From positions 1,302,001 through 1,366,000 of the forward strand of contig NC_015186.1 in the NCBI RefSeq assembly GCF_000202835.1: a stretch of 64,000 bases of DNA, in the 5' to 3' direction. The translations under genes were made by a program, and so were the position numbers. Positions 36,269-45,002 of this stretch are shown piece by piece (position 1 is the stretch's first letter; each line of letters starts with the position of its first letter). The notes under the pieces were generated by a model. The model did no database searches. It saw only the letters and a list, made by a program, of their open reading frames with translations, and was not told the DNA's origin. This DNA comes from Acidiphilium multivorum AIU301 (GTDB taxonomy: Bacteria > Pseudomonadota > Alphaproteobacteria > Acetobacterales > Acetobacteraceae).

Positions 36269-36823
36269 TTACCTCGCGATGCGCGCGATGCACCTCTGGC
36301 GCGGGCGCAGCGGCAGCGGATAGGCCGGCCAGGATGCCACCCACCGGCTCAGCAGCGACGCCGAAGCCACCACCGCGAGGGTGAAGGGCAGCACCACCGC
36401 GGCGGCGAACCACGGCCCCGGATGCAGCAGCGCGGGATAGAGCGCGAGCGCCACGCCGGGCGGATGATAGGCCCGCAGCCGGGGCAGCACCGCCAGCGCC
36501 GCCACCGCGGCGAGCGCCGCGGTCTGCGGCCCGGGGCCCAGTCCGGCCGCCGCGGCGGTGCCGATCAGCGTGCCGAGGGTCGAGCCGGCGATCACCGCGA
36601 AAGGCTGCGCCACCGCGGCATCCGGCAGGCACAGCACGATCGTCATGGTGGCGGCGAAGGGCGGGATCAGCAACAGGCCGAGATGGCGGCCGCCGAGCCA
36701 GGCCAGCGCCGAGAGCAGCCCGCCGATCCAGACGATGCCGGGCAGCGGCGGGCGGTGCGGCGCGCCCCATTGCCGCGTGATGGCACCGAGCGAGGCGAAC
36801 CCGCCGCGCCGCGCGAACGTCAC
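36269..36823 (-). CDS. HPP-family membrane protein
   Basis: 184 residues, GTG start. About four hydrophobic helices, with the family motif in AYHPPGVALALYPALLHPGPWF. HPP proteins have been linked to nitrite or other anion transport in plastids and cyanobacteria; the bacterial role here is unknown. The GTG start overlaps the stop of the DUF983 gene (GTGA), so the two are co-translated. Confidence 0.8.
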   Translation of the reverse strand: MTFARRGGFASLGAITRQWGAPHRPPLPGIVWIGGLLSALAWLGGRHLGLLLIPPFAATMTIVLCLPDAAVAQPFAVIAGSTLGTLIGTAAAAGLGPGPQTAALAAVAALAVLPRLRAYHPPGVALALYPALLHPGPWFAAAVVLPFTLAVVASASLLSRWVASWPAYPLPLRPRQRCIARIAR

Positions 36824-37272
36824 GCGCCCGCGCTACCCGCGCCCGTCGCCGCCGGCGCCGGCCGGAGGATGCCGACCTTGAGCAGCACGCCCAGCGTCGC
36901 TCCCTTGATCGGCCTCAGCAGCAGGAGGATCAGCGCCAGGGTCAGCGGCAGGAAGATTTCGAGCAGCGTCGAGGACGGCATCCTGCCGCCGCGGTCGAGG
37001 ATGACCGCGGCCGCGACGACGACATGCAGCACGACGACGAGCGTCAGGTAGGGCGGCGCGTCGTCGCACGGCACCCGGCCGAGCGGCGCGCCGCACGCCT
37101 CGCAATGCGGCCGCACATGCAGGTATCCGTCGAATGCCGGGCGCTCGCCGCAGGAGGGGCAGCGCATCGCCAGGCCGCGCCCGAGCACGGTGGTCCACGG
37201 CACATCGAGTCGCGCGCGGGGCCGCCGCGCCATGCCGGGGGCGCTCGCCGCCGGTTCCGTCAGCTGGGTCAT
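36820..37272 (-). CDS. DUF983 family membrane protein
   Basis: 150 residues from the ATG at 37272. Two CxxC knuckles (CPSCGERPAFDGYL and CEACGAPLG) in a rubredoxin-like N-terminal part are followed by DDAPPYLT and two transmembrane helices, the standard DUF983 layout. Its function is unclear in general. It is divergent from the MocR gene and co-translated with HPP. A longer in-frame start at 37563 was rejected because it crosses the promoter palindrome and the MocR start. Confidence 0.85.
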   Translation of the reverse strand: MTQLTEPAASAPGMARRPRARLDVPWTTVLGRGLAMRCPSCGERPAFDGYLHVRPHCEACGAPLGRVPCDDAPPYLTLVVVLHVVVAAAVILDRGGRMPSSTLLEIFLPLTLALILLLLRPIKGATLGVLLKVGILRPAPAATGAGSAGA

Positions 37273-37331
37273 GTCTGTCTCCGCCGCATGGATCTCGCTA
37301 TGGCAATCGTCCATGCAATATCGATGGATTG

Positions 37332-37343
37332 GCATATATATGC
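37332..37343. promoter_or_regulatory. palindrome GCATATATATGC in the DUF983/mocR gap
   Basis: A perfect 12-bp palindrome about 60 bp upstream of the DUF983 start. Its CATATATATG core recurs at 37491-37500. It is a candidate operator for the adjacent MocR-type regulator. Confidence 0.45.
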
Positions 37344-37490
37344 TTTCCTGCCGGGAACCAACGCGGAGATGCCGGCAGCAGCACGGCGATTCCCGCATGA
37401 CCCGAGGAAGGCCCGCCAGCGCGGCATGGCAGAAGATAAGGGACGCCGCGATTGCCTCAGGCCACGGGCGGGGGTAAGAAAGCGGGGATA

Positions 37491-37500
37491 CATATATATG
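37491..37500. promoter_or_regulatory. palindrome CATATATATG before mocR
   Basis: Second identical 10-bp palindrome, 16 bp before the regulator's ATG, where it could block its own expression. The distance to the first copy is 158 bp. Confidence 0.45.
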
Positions 37501-37516
37501 GAACGAGAGCCGGACC

Positions 37517-38914
37517 ATGACGGACCGTGACACGCCCCCCGCCTGGCTGCCGGACATCCGCAAGCCGGACGGGCCGATCTATCTCGCGATCGCCGCGGCG
37601 CTGGAGGCCGATATCCGGTCCGGCGCCCTGAAGCCGGGCGACCGCCTGCCGACCCAGCGCCGCCTCGCCGCCGCGATCGGGATCGATTTCACGACCGTCA
37701 CCCGCGCCTATGCCGAGGCCGCGCGCCGCGGGCTGATCGAGGGCCGGGTGGGGCTCGGCACCTATGTCAGGATTATCCCGCCGCCGCGCGCGGCCGCCAC
37801 CGCCGGCGGCCTGATCGACATGAGCATGAACCTGCCGCCGTGCTTCGACGATCCCGCGCTGGCGGCGCGCCTCTGGCGGGATGTCACGGCGCTCGGGGCG
37901 GAGGCCGGGCTCGACCTGCTGCTGCGCTATCAGGATATCGGCGGCGCCATGGCCGACCGCGCCGCCGGCGCGCACTGGCTGCGTGACCGGATGGGCCCGT
38001 TGCCGCCCGAGCGCGTGCTGCTCTGCCCCGGCGCGCAGGGCGCGTTGCTCGCGATCGCCGGCCTGCTCGCCGCGCCTGGCGATGCCGTCTGCGTCGAGGA
38101 TCTCACCTATCCGGGCTTCCGCGCGCTGGCCGCCCATCGCGGCCTTCGCCTGGTGCCGGTCGCCATGGATGCGGACGGGCTGCTGCCCGACGCCTTCGAG
38201 GCCGCCTGCCGCGCGCACCGGCCGAAGCTGCTCTACTGCACGCCGACCCTGCACAACCCCACGACCGCGACGATGCCCCCGGACCGCCGCGCCGCGATCG
38301 CCGCCATCGCGACGGCGCAGGGCATCGCGATCGTCGAGGACGACGCCTATGGCATGCTGCCGCGCAGCGCGCCGCCGCCGCTCGCCACCTTCGCGCCCTC
38401 CCTGTCCTATTACATCGCGGGGGTGGCGAAATCGCTGTCCCCGGCGCTGCGCCTCGCCTATGTCGTCCCGCCCGACGCCGCGGCCGCGCACCGGCTTGCC
38501 GCCGCGATCCGGGCGACCACGTCGATGGCCTCGCCGCTGACGGCGGCGATCGCGACGCGCTGGATCGGGGACGGCACGGCGGAGGCGGTGCGCGAGGCGA
38601 TCCGCCGGGAAACCGCTTCGCGCCGGCAGATCCTGCGCGCGCTGTTGCCGGAGGCGGGCCTGCGCACCGCCGAGGACGCGTTTCACGCCTGGCTGCCCCT
38701 CGACCCGCCCTGGACCCGCAGCGCCTTCATCGACCGTCTGCGCTCGGCCGGGATCGGCGCCGTCGGCAGCGACGCCTTCGCCGCCGGCACCGCGCCGGAG
38801 GCGGTGCGCCTCGGCCTCGGCGCGCCGGCCACGCGCGAGGCGCTGCGCACCAGCCTGGAGGCCGTCGCCGCGGCACTCGCCGCGCCGCCGCCGCTGGCCG
38901 ACATCATCGTCTGA
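37517..38914 (+). CDS. MocR-type regulator (GntR DNA-binding domain fused to aminotransferase-like domain)
   Basis: 465 residues. The N-terminal GntR winged helix (GPIYLAIAAALEADIRSGALKPGDRLPTQRRLAAAIG, quoted here only as a span of residues 19-55) is fused to a fold-type I PLP domain with EDDAYG and the PLP-binding K305 in GVAKSLSPALRLAY. Such proteins sense PLP or an amine ligand and often control vitamin B6, taurine or GABA genes, and their own promoter. It is divergent from DUF983-HPP with twin CATATATATG palindromes in the gap. Confidence 0.9.
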   Translation: MTDRDTPPAWLPDIRKPDGPIYLAIAAALEADIRSGALKPGDRLPTQRRLAAAIGIDFTTVTRAYAEAARRGLIEGRVGLGTYVRIIPPPRAAATAGGLIDMSMNLPPCFDDPALAARLWRDVTALGAEAGLDLLLRYQDIGGAMADRAAGAHWLRDRMGPLPPERVLLCPGAQGALLAIAGLLAAPGDAVCVEDLTYPGFRALAAHRGLRLVPVAMDADGLLPDAFEAACRAHRPKLLYCTPTLHNPTTATMPPDRRAAIAAIATAQGIAIVEDDAYGMLPRSAPPPLATFAPSLSYYIAGVAKSLSPALRLAYVVPPDAAAAHRLAAAIRATTSMASPLTAAIATRWIGDGTAEAVREAIRRETASRRQILRALLPEAGLRTAEDAFHAWLPLDPPWTRSAFIDRLRSAGIGAVGSDAFAAGTAPEAVRLGLGAPATREALRTSLEAVAAALAAPPPLADIIV

Positions 38915-38927
38915 TCGGCACGGCGGA

Positions 38928-39824
38928 TCAGCCCCGCCCGTCCGCCGCGATCCCCTCGCGCAGATGGTCGATCAGCGCGCGCGCCGCGGCGCGGGTGTTC
39001 CGGCCCATCGGGAAATAGGCGTGGACGGGCACATCGGCCATCGTCCAGTCCGTCAGCAGGCGGACGAGGGAGCCATCATCCAGCGCCCGCCGGCAATCCC
39101 ATTCGCCGGTCGAGGTGATGCCGAGCCCGGCGATGGCGGCGACGATCGCCCCCTCGTTCTCGTTGGTGGTGAACTGCGGCTGCACCCGTGCCGCGATGCG
39201 CTCGCCGTCGCGCTCGAAGGTCCAGGCCAGGGGGTTGGTGGCGGCGGCGCCGCCGATGATCCGGTGGCCCGCCAGATCCTCGGGCCGCGCCGGCGCGCCA
39301 TTCGCGGCCAGGTAGGCCGGCGAGGCCACGATCACCCGGGAGACCAGCGCGATCTGCCGGGCGGTGGCACTCGCCGAATCCGGCAGCGTGCCGATCCGGA
39401 TCGCGACATCCACGGCCTCGCGCACCAGGTCCTGCCGCCGGTCGTCGAGTTCGAGGTGGATCTGCAGCCGCGAATGCCGGGCCGCGAAATCGGCGAGGCG
39501 CGGAATCGCGACATGGATGCCGAAACTCGTCGGCATGCTGAGCCGCAGCATGCCGTGGAACTCGCCGCCCTCGCGCACGCTCTGGCCGGCCTCGTCGAGC
39601 GCGGCGAGAATGGCCTCGATGCGGAGGAGGAACGCCTTGCCGGCCTCGGTCGGCACCACCGCCCGCGTCGTCCTCGACAGCAGCCTGGCGCCGAGTTCCT
39701 GTTCGAGTTCGGCGATCATGCGCGAGACCTGCGGCTGCGACATGCCGCTCTCCCTGCCCGCCGCCGAAAAACTGCCGAGGCGCGCGACCCGTGTGTAGAG
39801 CTTCAGCGCGGCGATGTCCTTCAT
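38928..39824 (-). CDS. LysR-family transcriptional regulator
   Basis: 298 residues. The N-terminal HTH (ALKLYTRVARLGSFSAAGRE, then MSQPQVSRMIAELEQELGARL) is followed by an effector-binding domain. It resembles the large group that regulates a divergent oxidoreductase, but here the neighbours run in the same direction, so its target is not apparent. It is tail-to-tail with the MocR gene, 13 bp apart. Confidence 0.9.
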   Translation of the reverse strand: MKDIAALKLYTRVARLGSFSAAGRESGMSQPQVSRMIAELEQELGARLLSRTTRAVVPTEAGKAFLLRIEAILAALDEAGQSVREGGEFHGMLRLSMPTSFGIHVAIPRLADFAARHSRLQIHLELDDRRQDLVREAVDVAIRIGTLPDSASATARQIALVSRVIVASPAYLAANGAPARPEDLAGHRIIGGAAATNPLAWTFERDGERIAARVQPQFTTNENEGAIVAAIAGLGITSTGEWDCRRALDDGSLVRLLTDWTMADVPVHAYFPMGRNTRAAARALIDHLREGIAADGRG

Positions 39825-39863
39825 GACCGCGAAACCCTACCGCGCCGGCGCGAAACTGTCATG

Positions 39864-40439
39864 TCACGATTGCGCCGCCGGCCGCAGCCGGAGCCGCAGC
39901 CGTTCGATCGCCCGGACGAACACCGCCTGATCGCCGGTCGCCCGCGCCAGCACGAGGGCGCCCTGGATGCCGAGCACGGCCTCCTCGGCGCGGGCGGCGG
40001 CCTCGGCCGGCGCCCAGCCCCGCCGCACCAGCGCGTCGCGCAACGCCGCGATCCACCGGACGAAATATCCGGAGACGGCATCGGCGAACCGGTCCCGCGT
40101 GCCGTCGAGCGCGAAGGCGCCGACCAGGCAGATCCGCGCGCCGGACCGGAAATAGGCGGTCACGGCATCCCACATCCCCTCGATGGCCGCCCCGGGCGCA
40201 ACCTCGGGCGCCTCGTCGCGCAGCGGCGCGAAGACGTGGCGCTCGAACCAGGCGTCCACATCGGCGAGCACCGCCTGCGCCATCTCCTCCTTGCCGCCGG
40301 GAAAGAAGTGGTAGAGGCTGCCCTTGCCAAGGCCCGTCCGCCCGGTGATCCGGCTCAGCGAGGCGCCCTCGTAGCCGAACTCGCGGAACACCTCGCCCAG
40401 CAGCGGCACGACGTCGGCGCGCTGGTTGATCGTCCGCAT
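39864..40439 (-). CDS. TetR-family transcriptional regulator
   Basis: 191 residues. The N-terminal HTH (VFREFGYEGASLSRITGRTG, then LGKGSLYHFFPGGKEEMA) is typical of the TetR/AcrR group; the C-terminal ligand domain is Ala/Arg-rich. It lies 15 bp downstream of the DUF1348 gene, so the two form an operon whose promoter contains a near-perfect 31-bp palindrome (40931-40961), its probable operator. Confidence 0.88.
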   Translation of the reverse strand: MRTINQRADVVPLLGEVFREFGYEGASLSRITGRTGLGKGSLYHFFPGGKEEMAQAVLADVDAWFERHVFAPLRDEAPEVAPGAAIEGMWDAVTAYFRSGARICLVGAFALDGTRDRFADAVSGYFVRWIAALRDALVRRGWAPAEAAARAEEAVLGIQGALVLARATGDQAVFVRAIERLRLRLRPAAQS

Positions 40440-40454
40440 GGCCGCGCCGCCGGC

Positions 40455-40916
40455 TCAGAGCCCGAGATCGGACAGGCCCGGATGATCATCCGGGCGGCGC
40501 CCGAGCGGCCAGTGGAACTTGCGCTCGGCCGGGGCGATCGGCAGGTCGTTGATGCAGGCGAAGCGCCGCCGCATCAGCCCGGCGGCGTCGAATTCCCAGT
40601 TCTCGTTGCCGTAGGAGCGGAACCAGTTGCCGCTGTCGTCGTGCCATTCATAGGCATAGCGGACGGCGATGCGGTCCTCGCCGAAGGCCCATAATTCCTT
40701 GATCAGGCGATAGTCGAGCTCCTTCGCCCATTTGCGGGTCAGGAAGGCGACGATTTCCGCCCGGCCGCTGACGAATTCGGCGCGGTTCCGCCAGCGGCTG
40801 TCGGGCGTGTAGGCCAGCGCGACCTTTTCCGGGTCACGGCCGTTCCAGCCGTCCTCCGCGAGGCGAACCTTCCGGATCGCGCTGTCCCGCGTGAAGGGTG
40901 GGGCGATGATGCTCAT
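40455..40916 (-). CDS. DUF1348 (SnoaL/NTF2-like) family protein
   Basis: About 153 residues from the ATG at 40916. DUF1348 hallmarks are [26 protein letters not shown], the [19 protein letters not shown] helix, [22 protein letters not shown], then [12 protein letters not shown]. It is an NTF2-like fold with an unknown, possibly stress-related function. It is first in the DUF1348-tetR operon. The upstream in-frame ATG at 40949 lies within the operator and is less likely. Confidence 0.85.
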   Translation of the reverse strand: MSIIAPPFTRDSAIRKVRLAEDGWNGRDPEKVALAYTPDSRWRNRAEFVSGRAEIVAFLTRKWAKELDYRLIKELWAFGEDRIAVRYAYEWHDDSGNWFRSYGNENWEFDAAGLMRRRFACINDLPIAPAERKFHWPLGRRPDDHPGLSDLGL

Positions 40917-40930
40917 CCGCGTCTCTCCTG

Positions 40931-40961
40931 TACCGATTGGTATTCTCAATACCTATCGGTA
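40931..40961. promoter_or_regulatory. TetR-type operator before the DUF1348-tetR operon
   Basis: The left half TACCGATTGGTATT (40931-40944) and right half AATACCTATCGGTA (40948-40961) are inverted with 13 of 14 positions matching across a 3-base CTC centre. It sits 15-45 bp upstream of the DUF1348 ATG. Autoregulation by the TetR protein of this operon is the natural inference. The GGTATT-N3-AATACC core is shared with the site before hmp. Confidence 0.7.
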
Positions 40962-40999
40962 CAGACGGGATCGCGCAACCCCCCGGCCGTGCCGGGCGG

Positions 41000-41323
41000 T
41001 CAGAACAGGGACCGCCGGCCGCTCGCCTCCGCCACGAAGGCGGTGCGGCCGAGAACGCGCAACCGCCCGGCCTCCGCCAGGATCGCCGCGAAATCGGCGC
41101 TGGAGAGATGCGCATCGAGCGCGGCCCGGTCAGCCCATCCCTCCGAGAGATGAAAGAGTCCGGGCACCGAAACGTCCTCGGCGATGGTGAAATACAGGCA
41201 GCCCGGCTTGACCACGGTGAGGGCGACGCAGCGCCGCGCGATCTCGGCGAAGGCCGGCGCATCCTCCGGGGCCAGCCGATAGCTGCCCACGAGGGCGAGG
41301 AAGCGTCGGGACTCTTCGCTCAT
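41000..41323 (-). CDS. antibiotic biosynthesis monooxygenase (ABM)-like small protein
   Basis: 107 residues, ferredoxin-like dimeric alpha/beta-barrel family. It shows LALVGSYRLAPEDAPAFAEI, then KPGCLYFTIAEDVSVPGLFHLSEGWADRAALDAHL, the usual ABM pattern of strand, helix and E-x-W. It may be a quinol monooxygenase or a stress-related oxygenase. It is on the same strand as DUF1348, separated by the operator region. Confidence 0.82.
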   Translation of the reverse strand: MSEESRRFLALVGSYRLAPEDAPAFAEIARRCVALTVVKPGCLYFTIAEDVSVPGLFHLSEGWADRAALDAHLSSADFAAILAEAGRLRVLGRTAFVAEASGRRSLF

Positions 41324-41335
41324 GCGGCGCGCCGC

Positions 41336-42019
41336 TCAGCCGGCCGGCTGCGGCGGAAAGGCGACATAGATGTCGACCCGCCGGTTGGCGGCGCGCCCGG
41401 CGGCCGTCGCGTTGCTGGCGACCGGATCCTGCGGCCCCATGCCGCGCGTGGCGATGCGCTGCCCGCTGATCCCGCGCGAGACGAGATAGGTCTTGACGCT
41501 CGCGGCGCGATTGTCCGACAGCGGGTAGTTGATCGCGTTCGAGCCGGTGCTGTCGGTATAGCCGATGATCTGCACCGTCTCGGTCGGGTTCTGCTGCAGG
41601 CCCTGGCCGAGCTGGTCGAGGATCGGGTAGAGGCGGGGGTTCAGCGTCGCGCTGCCGGTGGCGAAGCCGGCATCGGCCGGCACGTTCAGCTTCAGCCGGT
41701 TGTCGGCGGTCTGGCTGACCTGCACGCCGGTTCCCTGCGCGGTGCGCTGCAGCGCCTGCTTCTGCGCCTCGAGATGCTGGTTCCAGAGATAGCCGCCGAG
41801 CGCGCCGGCCGCAGCGCCGCCCAGCGCGCCGATGACGGTGCCGCGGGCCTGGCCGCCGCTCGCCAGCGCGCCGATCAGCGCGCCGCCCGCGGCCCCGAGT
41901 CCGGCCCCCGTCGCGGCACTCGTGGCCCCCGGATTGTTCGCGGCGTATTGCTGGCTGCAGCCGGCGAGCATGGCGACGCACATCGCCGCGGCGGCGGCTC
42001 GGTTGACGGATCGGATCAT
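41336..42019 (-). CDS. OmpA-family lipoprotein (YiaD-like)
   Basis: 227 residues from the ATG at 42019. A lipoprotein signal peptide with lipobox LAGC is followed by a Gly-rich, glycine-zipper-like membrane region (GAGLGAAGGALIGALASGG, GALGGAAAGALGGYL). The OmpA peptidoglycan-binding domain carries GYTDSTGSNAINYPLSDNRA, and then RVDIYV. It links the outer membrane to the cell wall. Longer in-frame starts upstream lack a signal peptide and are rejected. Confidence 0.9.
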   Translation of the reverse strand: MIRSVNRAAAAAMCVAMLAGCSQQYAANNPGATSAATGAGLGAAGGALIGALASGGQARGTVIGALGGAAAGALGGYLWNQHLEAQKQALQRTAQGTGVQVSQTADNRLKLNVPADAGFATGSATLNPRLYPILDQLGQGLQQNPTETVQIIGYTDSTGSNAINYPLSDNRAASVKTYLVSRGISGQRIATRGMGPQDPVASNATAAGRAANRRVDIYVAFPPQPAG

Positions 42020-42143
42020 TGGTTTCGGCGCTCCGGAATGTCTGTTCTTGAATGTCAGCGAGGCCGCCCGGCAAGCGGGGAAATTCGCCCCGCGCCGGAC
42101 TTCCCTTGTCTTTCTGCCTCCGGATTCTTCCGCAAGCAAGACG

Positions 42144-42941
42144 TCAGCTTCCGGTGAAATTCGGCTTGCGCTTTTCGTGGAAGGCCTCGACACCCTCCCG
42201 GAAATCATCGGACTGGCGCAGCCGGCTGTAGCAATGCCCCTCGAGTTCGATCGCGGTCGTCAGCAGGGCGTCCTCCGTCTCGTTCAGCAGCCGCTTCGCG
42301 GTTCGCTGCGCCAGCGGGGCGAAGGCGCGAAGCTCGTCCACCAGCGCGTCGACGGCGGCCTCGAGGCCGTCATCGGGCACGCATTCGGTGGCGATGCCCC
42401 AGTCCAGCGCCTGGCGGGCGGAGATGCGCCGCGACCGCATGACGATGTCCTTCGTCCGGGTGATCCCCACGATCTTCTGCAGGCGCGCCGAGCCGCCGGA
42501 ACCGGGGATCTGGCCGAGCTTCTGCTCGGGAAGCGCGTATTGGCAGGTCTCGGAGACGATGCGGAAATCGCAGGCCAGCGAGATCTCGAAGCCGACGCCG
42601 AAGGTGTAGCCGCGGTTCGCGGCGATCACCGGCTTCGAGCAGCGTGCCGGCGCGGCGATGTTCCATGCCAGTTTCGAGACATGCTCGGGCGATGCCTCGA
42701 GAAAGCCGCGGATATAGCCGCCCGAGGAAAAATGCTCGCCATCCGCCCGCAGCACGATGACCCTCACCCGCCCGTCCTCGTCGAGGGCTTCGAAGGCGTG
42801 GCGCAACTGGTCGCGCTGCGGCATCGAGATCGTGTTCATCGGCGGCCGGGCGAGGACGATGTCCGCGCGCGCGCGGTCGGCGTCGATCTCGACGCGGAAA
42901 CCGTCGAGGCGGGCGAGGCGGGGATCAGGCTGGTCGGTCAT
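42144..42941 (-). CDS. enoyl-CoA hydratase/isomerase family protein
   Basis: A 265-residue crotonase-fold enzyme. Oxyanion-hole segments (ADGEHFSSGGYIRGF and NRGYTFGVGFEISLACDF) and the later EQKLGQIPGSGGSARL are typical. It probably hydrates or cleaves a CoA-bound intermediate. The start ATG overlaps the ligase stop (ATGA at 42938-42941); it is the last gene of the ligase/molybdenum-hydroxylase operon. Confidence 0.88.
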   Translation of the reverse strand: MTDQPDPRLARLDGFRVEIDADRARADIVLARPPMNTISMPQRDQLRHAFEALDEDGRVRVIVLRADGEHFSSGGYIRGFLEASPEHVSKLAWNIAAPARCSKPVIAANRGYTFGVGFEISLACDFRIVSETCQYALPEQKLGQIPGSGGSARLQKIVGITRTKDIVMRSRRISARQALDWGIATECVPDDGLEAAVDALVDELRAFAPLAQRTAKRLLNETEDALLTTAIELEGHCYSRLRQSDDFREGVEAFHEKRKPNFTGS

Positions 42942-44491
42942 GGATTCGGTTCCCTGGAGGTGGATGGCCCGGAGAGGCACGATGGATCGAGGGCGTAGTC
43001 GCCGGCGACCAGCTTGCGCCGCAGCAGCTTGCCGACGGGCGATTTCGGCAGCTCCGTCACGAAGACATAGCGCCGGGGGCGCTTGAACCGCGCGAGGCCC
43101 GAGGCGATGCAATGCGCATCGAGCGTTTCCGCGGCCACCGGGGCGCGGCATTTCACGAAGGCCGCGACGATCCGGCCCCAGCGCTCGTCCGCCAGCCCGG
43201 CGACCGCGACCTCGGACACCGCGGGATGCAGCGACAGGCAGCTCTCGATCTCGACGGGCGACACGTTCTCCCCGCCGGTGATGATCATGTCATCGACCCG
43301 GCCGGTGACGAAGAGGTCGCCCTCCGCGTCGAGATATCCGGTGTCGCCGGTGAAATACCAGCCGCCGCGGAAGGCGCGCGCGTCGGCGTCCGGCCGCCGC
43401 CAGTAGCCCTCGAACGCCTCGTCGCTCGCGGCATCGGCGATGATCTCGCCCTCCTGCCCCTGGGCGACCTGCGCGTCCGGATCGCCGGGGCCGATCCGCA
43501 CGACGCGCAGACGCTGGTTGATCCCGGCCCGCCCCGCCGAACCGGGCTTGCGCACGGCATCCTGGTCGATCGCGAAGGTGTAGATCTCCGACGAGCCGTA
43601 ATGGTTGACGAACAGGTCCGGACGGAATGCGCCGTCGAGCGCCCGCAGCAGCCCGTCGGTCATCGAGGCGCCGGCGAAGCCGAGCTTGCGGACCGAGGAC
43701 ACGTCGTGCGCGGCAAAGGCCGGATGGTTCAGCAGGTCGTGATACAGCGTCGGCACCAGGTAGAGATTGGTGATCCGCTCCCGCTCGATCAGGCCGAGCG
43801 CGCGCGCCGGATCGAACCGCGGCAGGCAGACGAAGCAGCCGCCGATGAGCGACATGGCGAGCAGCGAGCGCACGCCCATGGTGTGATAGAGCGGCATCAC
43901 GCCCAGGGTGCGTTCGCCGGCGCGGTAGAGGTTCTGCGCGACATGGGCAATCGCCGCGGCGCGCTCGGTGCGGTGGCGGCGCGGAACGCCCTTGGGCTGC
44001 CCGGTCGTGCCGGAGGTGTAGAGCATCAGCGACAGCGCGTCCGCGGAGACGTCCGGCAGCGCGCCATCGCCGGCGAGATCGCGGAAGCCGATCCCGGCCG
44101 ATGCGGCGTTATCCACGCCGATCCGGAGCAGGCCGGCGGCGTCCACCGCGTCACCGGCCGCGTGCGACACCGGCTCGGTCACCAGCGCCCGCGCGCCGGC
44201 ATTCTCCACCACGAAGCCGAGTTCGTCGCCGGTCATCCGCCAGTTGACCGGGGTGATCACCAGCCCGGCGAACTGGCAGGCCCAATGCAGCGTCGCCGCC
44301 TCCCAGCGGTTCTGCAGCGCCGTGACGATCCGCTCCCCCGGCCGCAAGCCCAGCGCCGCGAGGCCGCGCGCCACCGCCTCGATCCTGGAGAGCCAGTCCC
44401 GATAGGAGAGGCGGACGCCCTCATCGACGATGGCGATCGCCGAGGGGTCGCGGGCCGCACTCGCGCGGAAGCTCGTGGCGAGATCAAACAT
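42938..44491 (-). CDS. acyl-CoA ligase (AMP-dependent synthetase family)
   Basis: 517 residues. It activates a carboxylic acid to its CoA thioester. The AMP-binding P-loop is LMLYTSGTTGQPKGVPRRH, followed by NHYGSSEIYTF, GWYFTGDTGYLDAEG, and the C-terminal PKSPVGKLLRRKLV with the catalytic Lys. It is flanked by the hydratase and the hydroxylase subunits, suggesting activation of an aromatic or heterocyclic acid before or after hydroxylation. The start is inside the 3' end of the iron-sulfur gene (8-bp overlap). Confidence 0.9.
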   Translation of the reverse strand: MFDLATSFRASAARDPSAIAIVDEGVRLSYRDWLSRIEAVARGLAALGLRPGERIVTALQNRWEAATLHWACQFAGLVITPVNWRMTGDELGFVVENAGARALVTEPVSHAAGDAVDAAGLLRIGVDNAASAGIGFRDLAGDGALPDVSADALSLMLYTSGTTGQPKGVPRRHRTERAAAIAHVAQNLYRAGERTLGVMPLYHTMGVRSLLAMSLIGGCFVCLPRFDPARALGLIERERITNLYLVPTLYHDLLNHPAFAAHDVSSVRKLGFAGASMTDGLLRALDGAFRPDLFVNHYGSSEIYTFAIDQDAVRKPGSAGRAGINQRLRVVRIGPGDPDAQVAQGQEGEIIADAASDEAFEGYWRRPDADARAFRGGWYFTGDTGYLDAEGDLFVTGRVDDMIITGGENVSPVEIESCLSLHPAVSEVAVAGLADERWGRIVAAFVKCRAPVAAETLDAHCIASGLARFKRPRRYVFVTELPKSPVGKLLRRKLVAGDYALDPSCLSGPSTSREPNP

Positions 44492-45002
44492 CGCCGCCCT
44501 CCCCCGCCGCGCCGCGCAGGGATGCGGCGGCATCGAGCGCCGCCGCGACGATCGGCGCATAGCCGGTGCAGCGGCAGAGATGGCCGCCGACGACCTCCCG
44601 CACGGCCTCCGGCGTCGGGTCGGGCGCGGCGCGCAGGAAGGCATCGAGCGACATCAGGATGCCGGCGGTGCAAAACCCGCATTGCAGCGCATGATGGCGG
44701 CGGAACGCCTCCTGCAGCACGCCGAGCCGTCCCGCCCGCGGCGCCAGGCCTTCCACCGTCCGCACCGCGCAGCCCTCGACCTGCAGCGCAAGGGTCAGGC
44801 AGGCCCGCGCCGGCGCGCCGTCGATCTGCACCGTGCAGGCGCCGCAGACGCCGTGCTCGCAGCCGACATGCGTTCCGGTCGCCCCCAATCCGTGCCGCAG
44901 CAGGTCGGCGAGCGAGGTGCGCGGCGACGCGGCGGCGACCACCTCGCGCCCGTTCAGGGTGAAGCGGATCTCGTGACGTTCGTCGGCGGTCAGGATCGTC
45001 AT
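44484..45002 (-). CDS. molybdenum hydroxylase small subunit, two [2Fe-2S] clusters (CoxS-like)
   Basis: 172 residues from the ATG at 45002. The plant-type ferredoxin cluster motif is GCEHGVCGACTVQIDG plus a later Cys in ARACLTLA. The second helical cluster domain has QCGFCTAGILMS and GHLCRCTGY. It carries electrons from the Mo site to FAD. The stop overlaps the ligase start and the start overlaps the medium-subunit stop. Confidence 0.93.
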   Translation of the reverse strand: MTILTADERHEIRFTLNGREVVAAASPRTSLADLLRHGLGATGTHVGCEHGVCGACTVQIDGAPARACLTLALQVEGCAVRTVEGLAPRAGRLGVLQEAFRRHHALQCGFCTAGILMSLDAFLRAAPDPTPEAVREVVGGHLCRCTGYAPIVAAALDAAASLRGAAGEGGDV

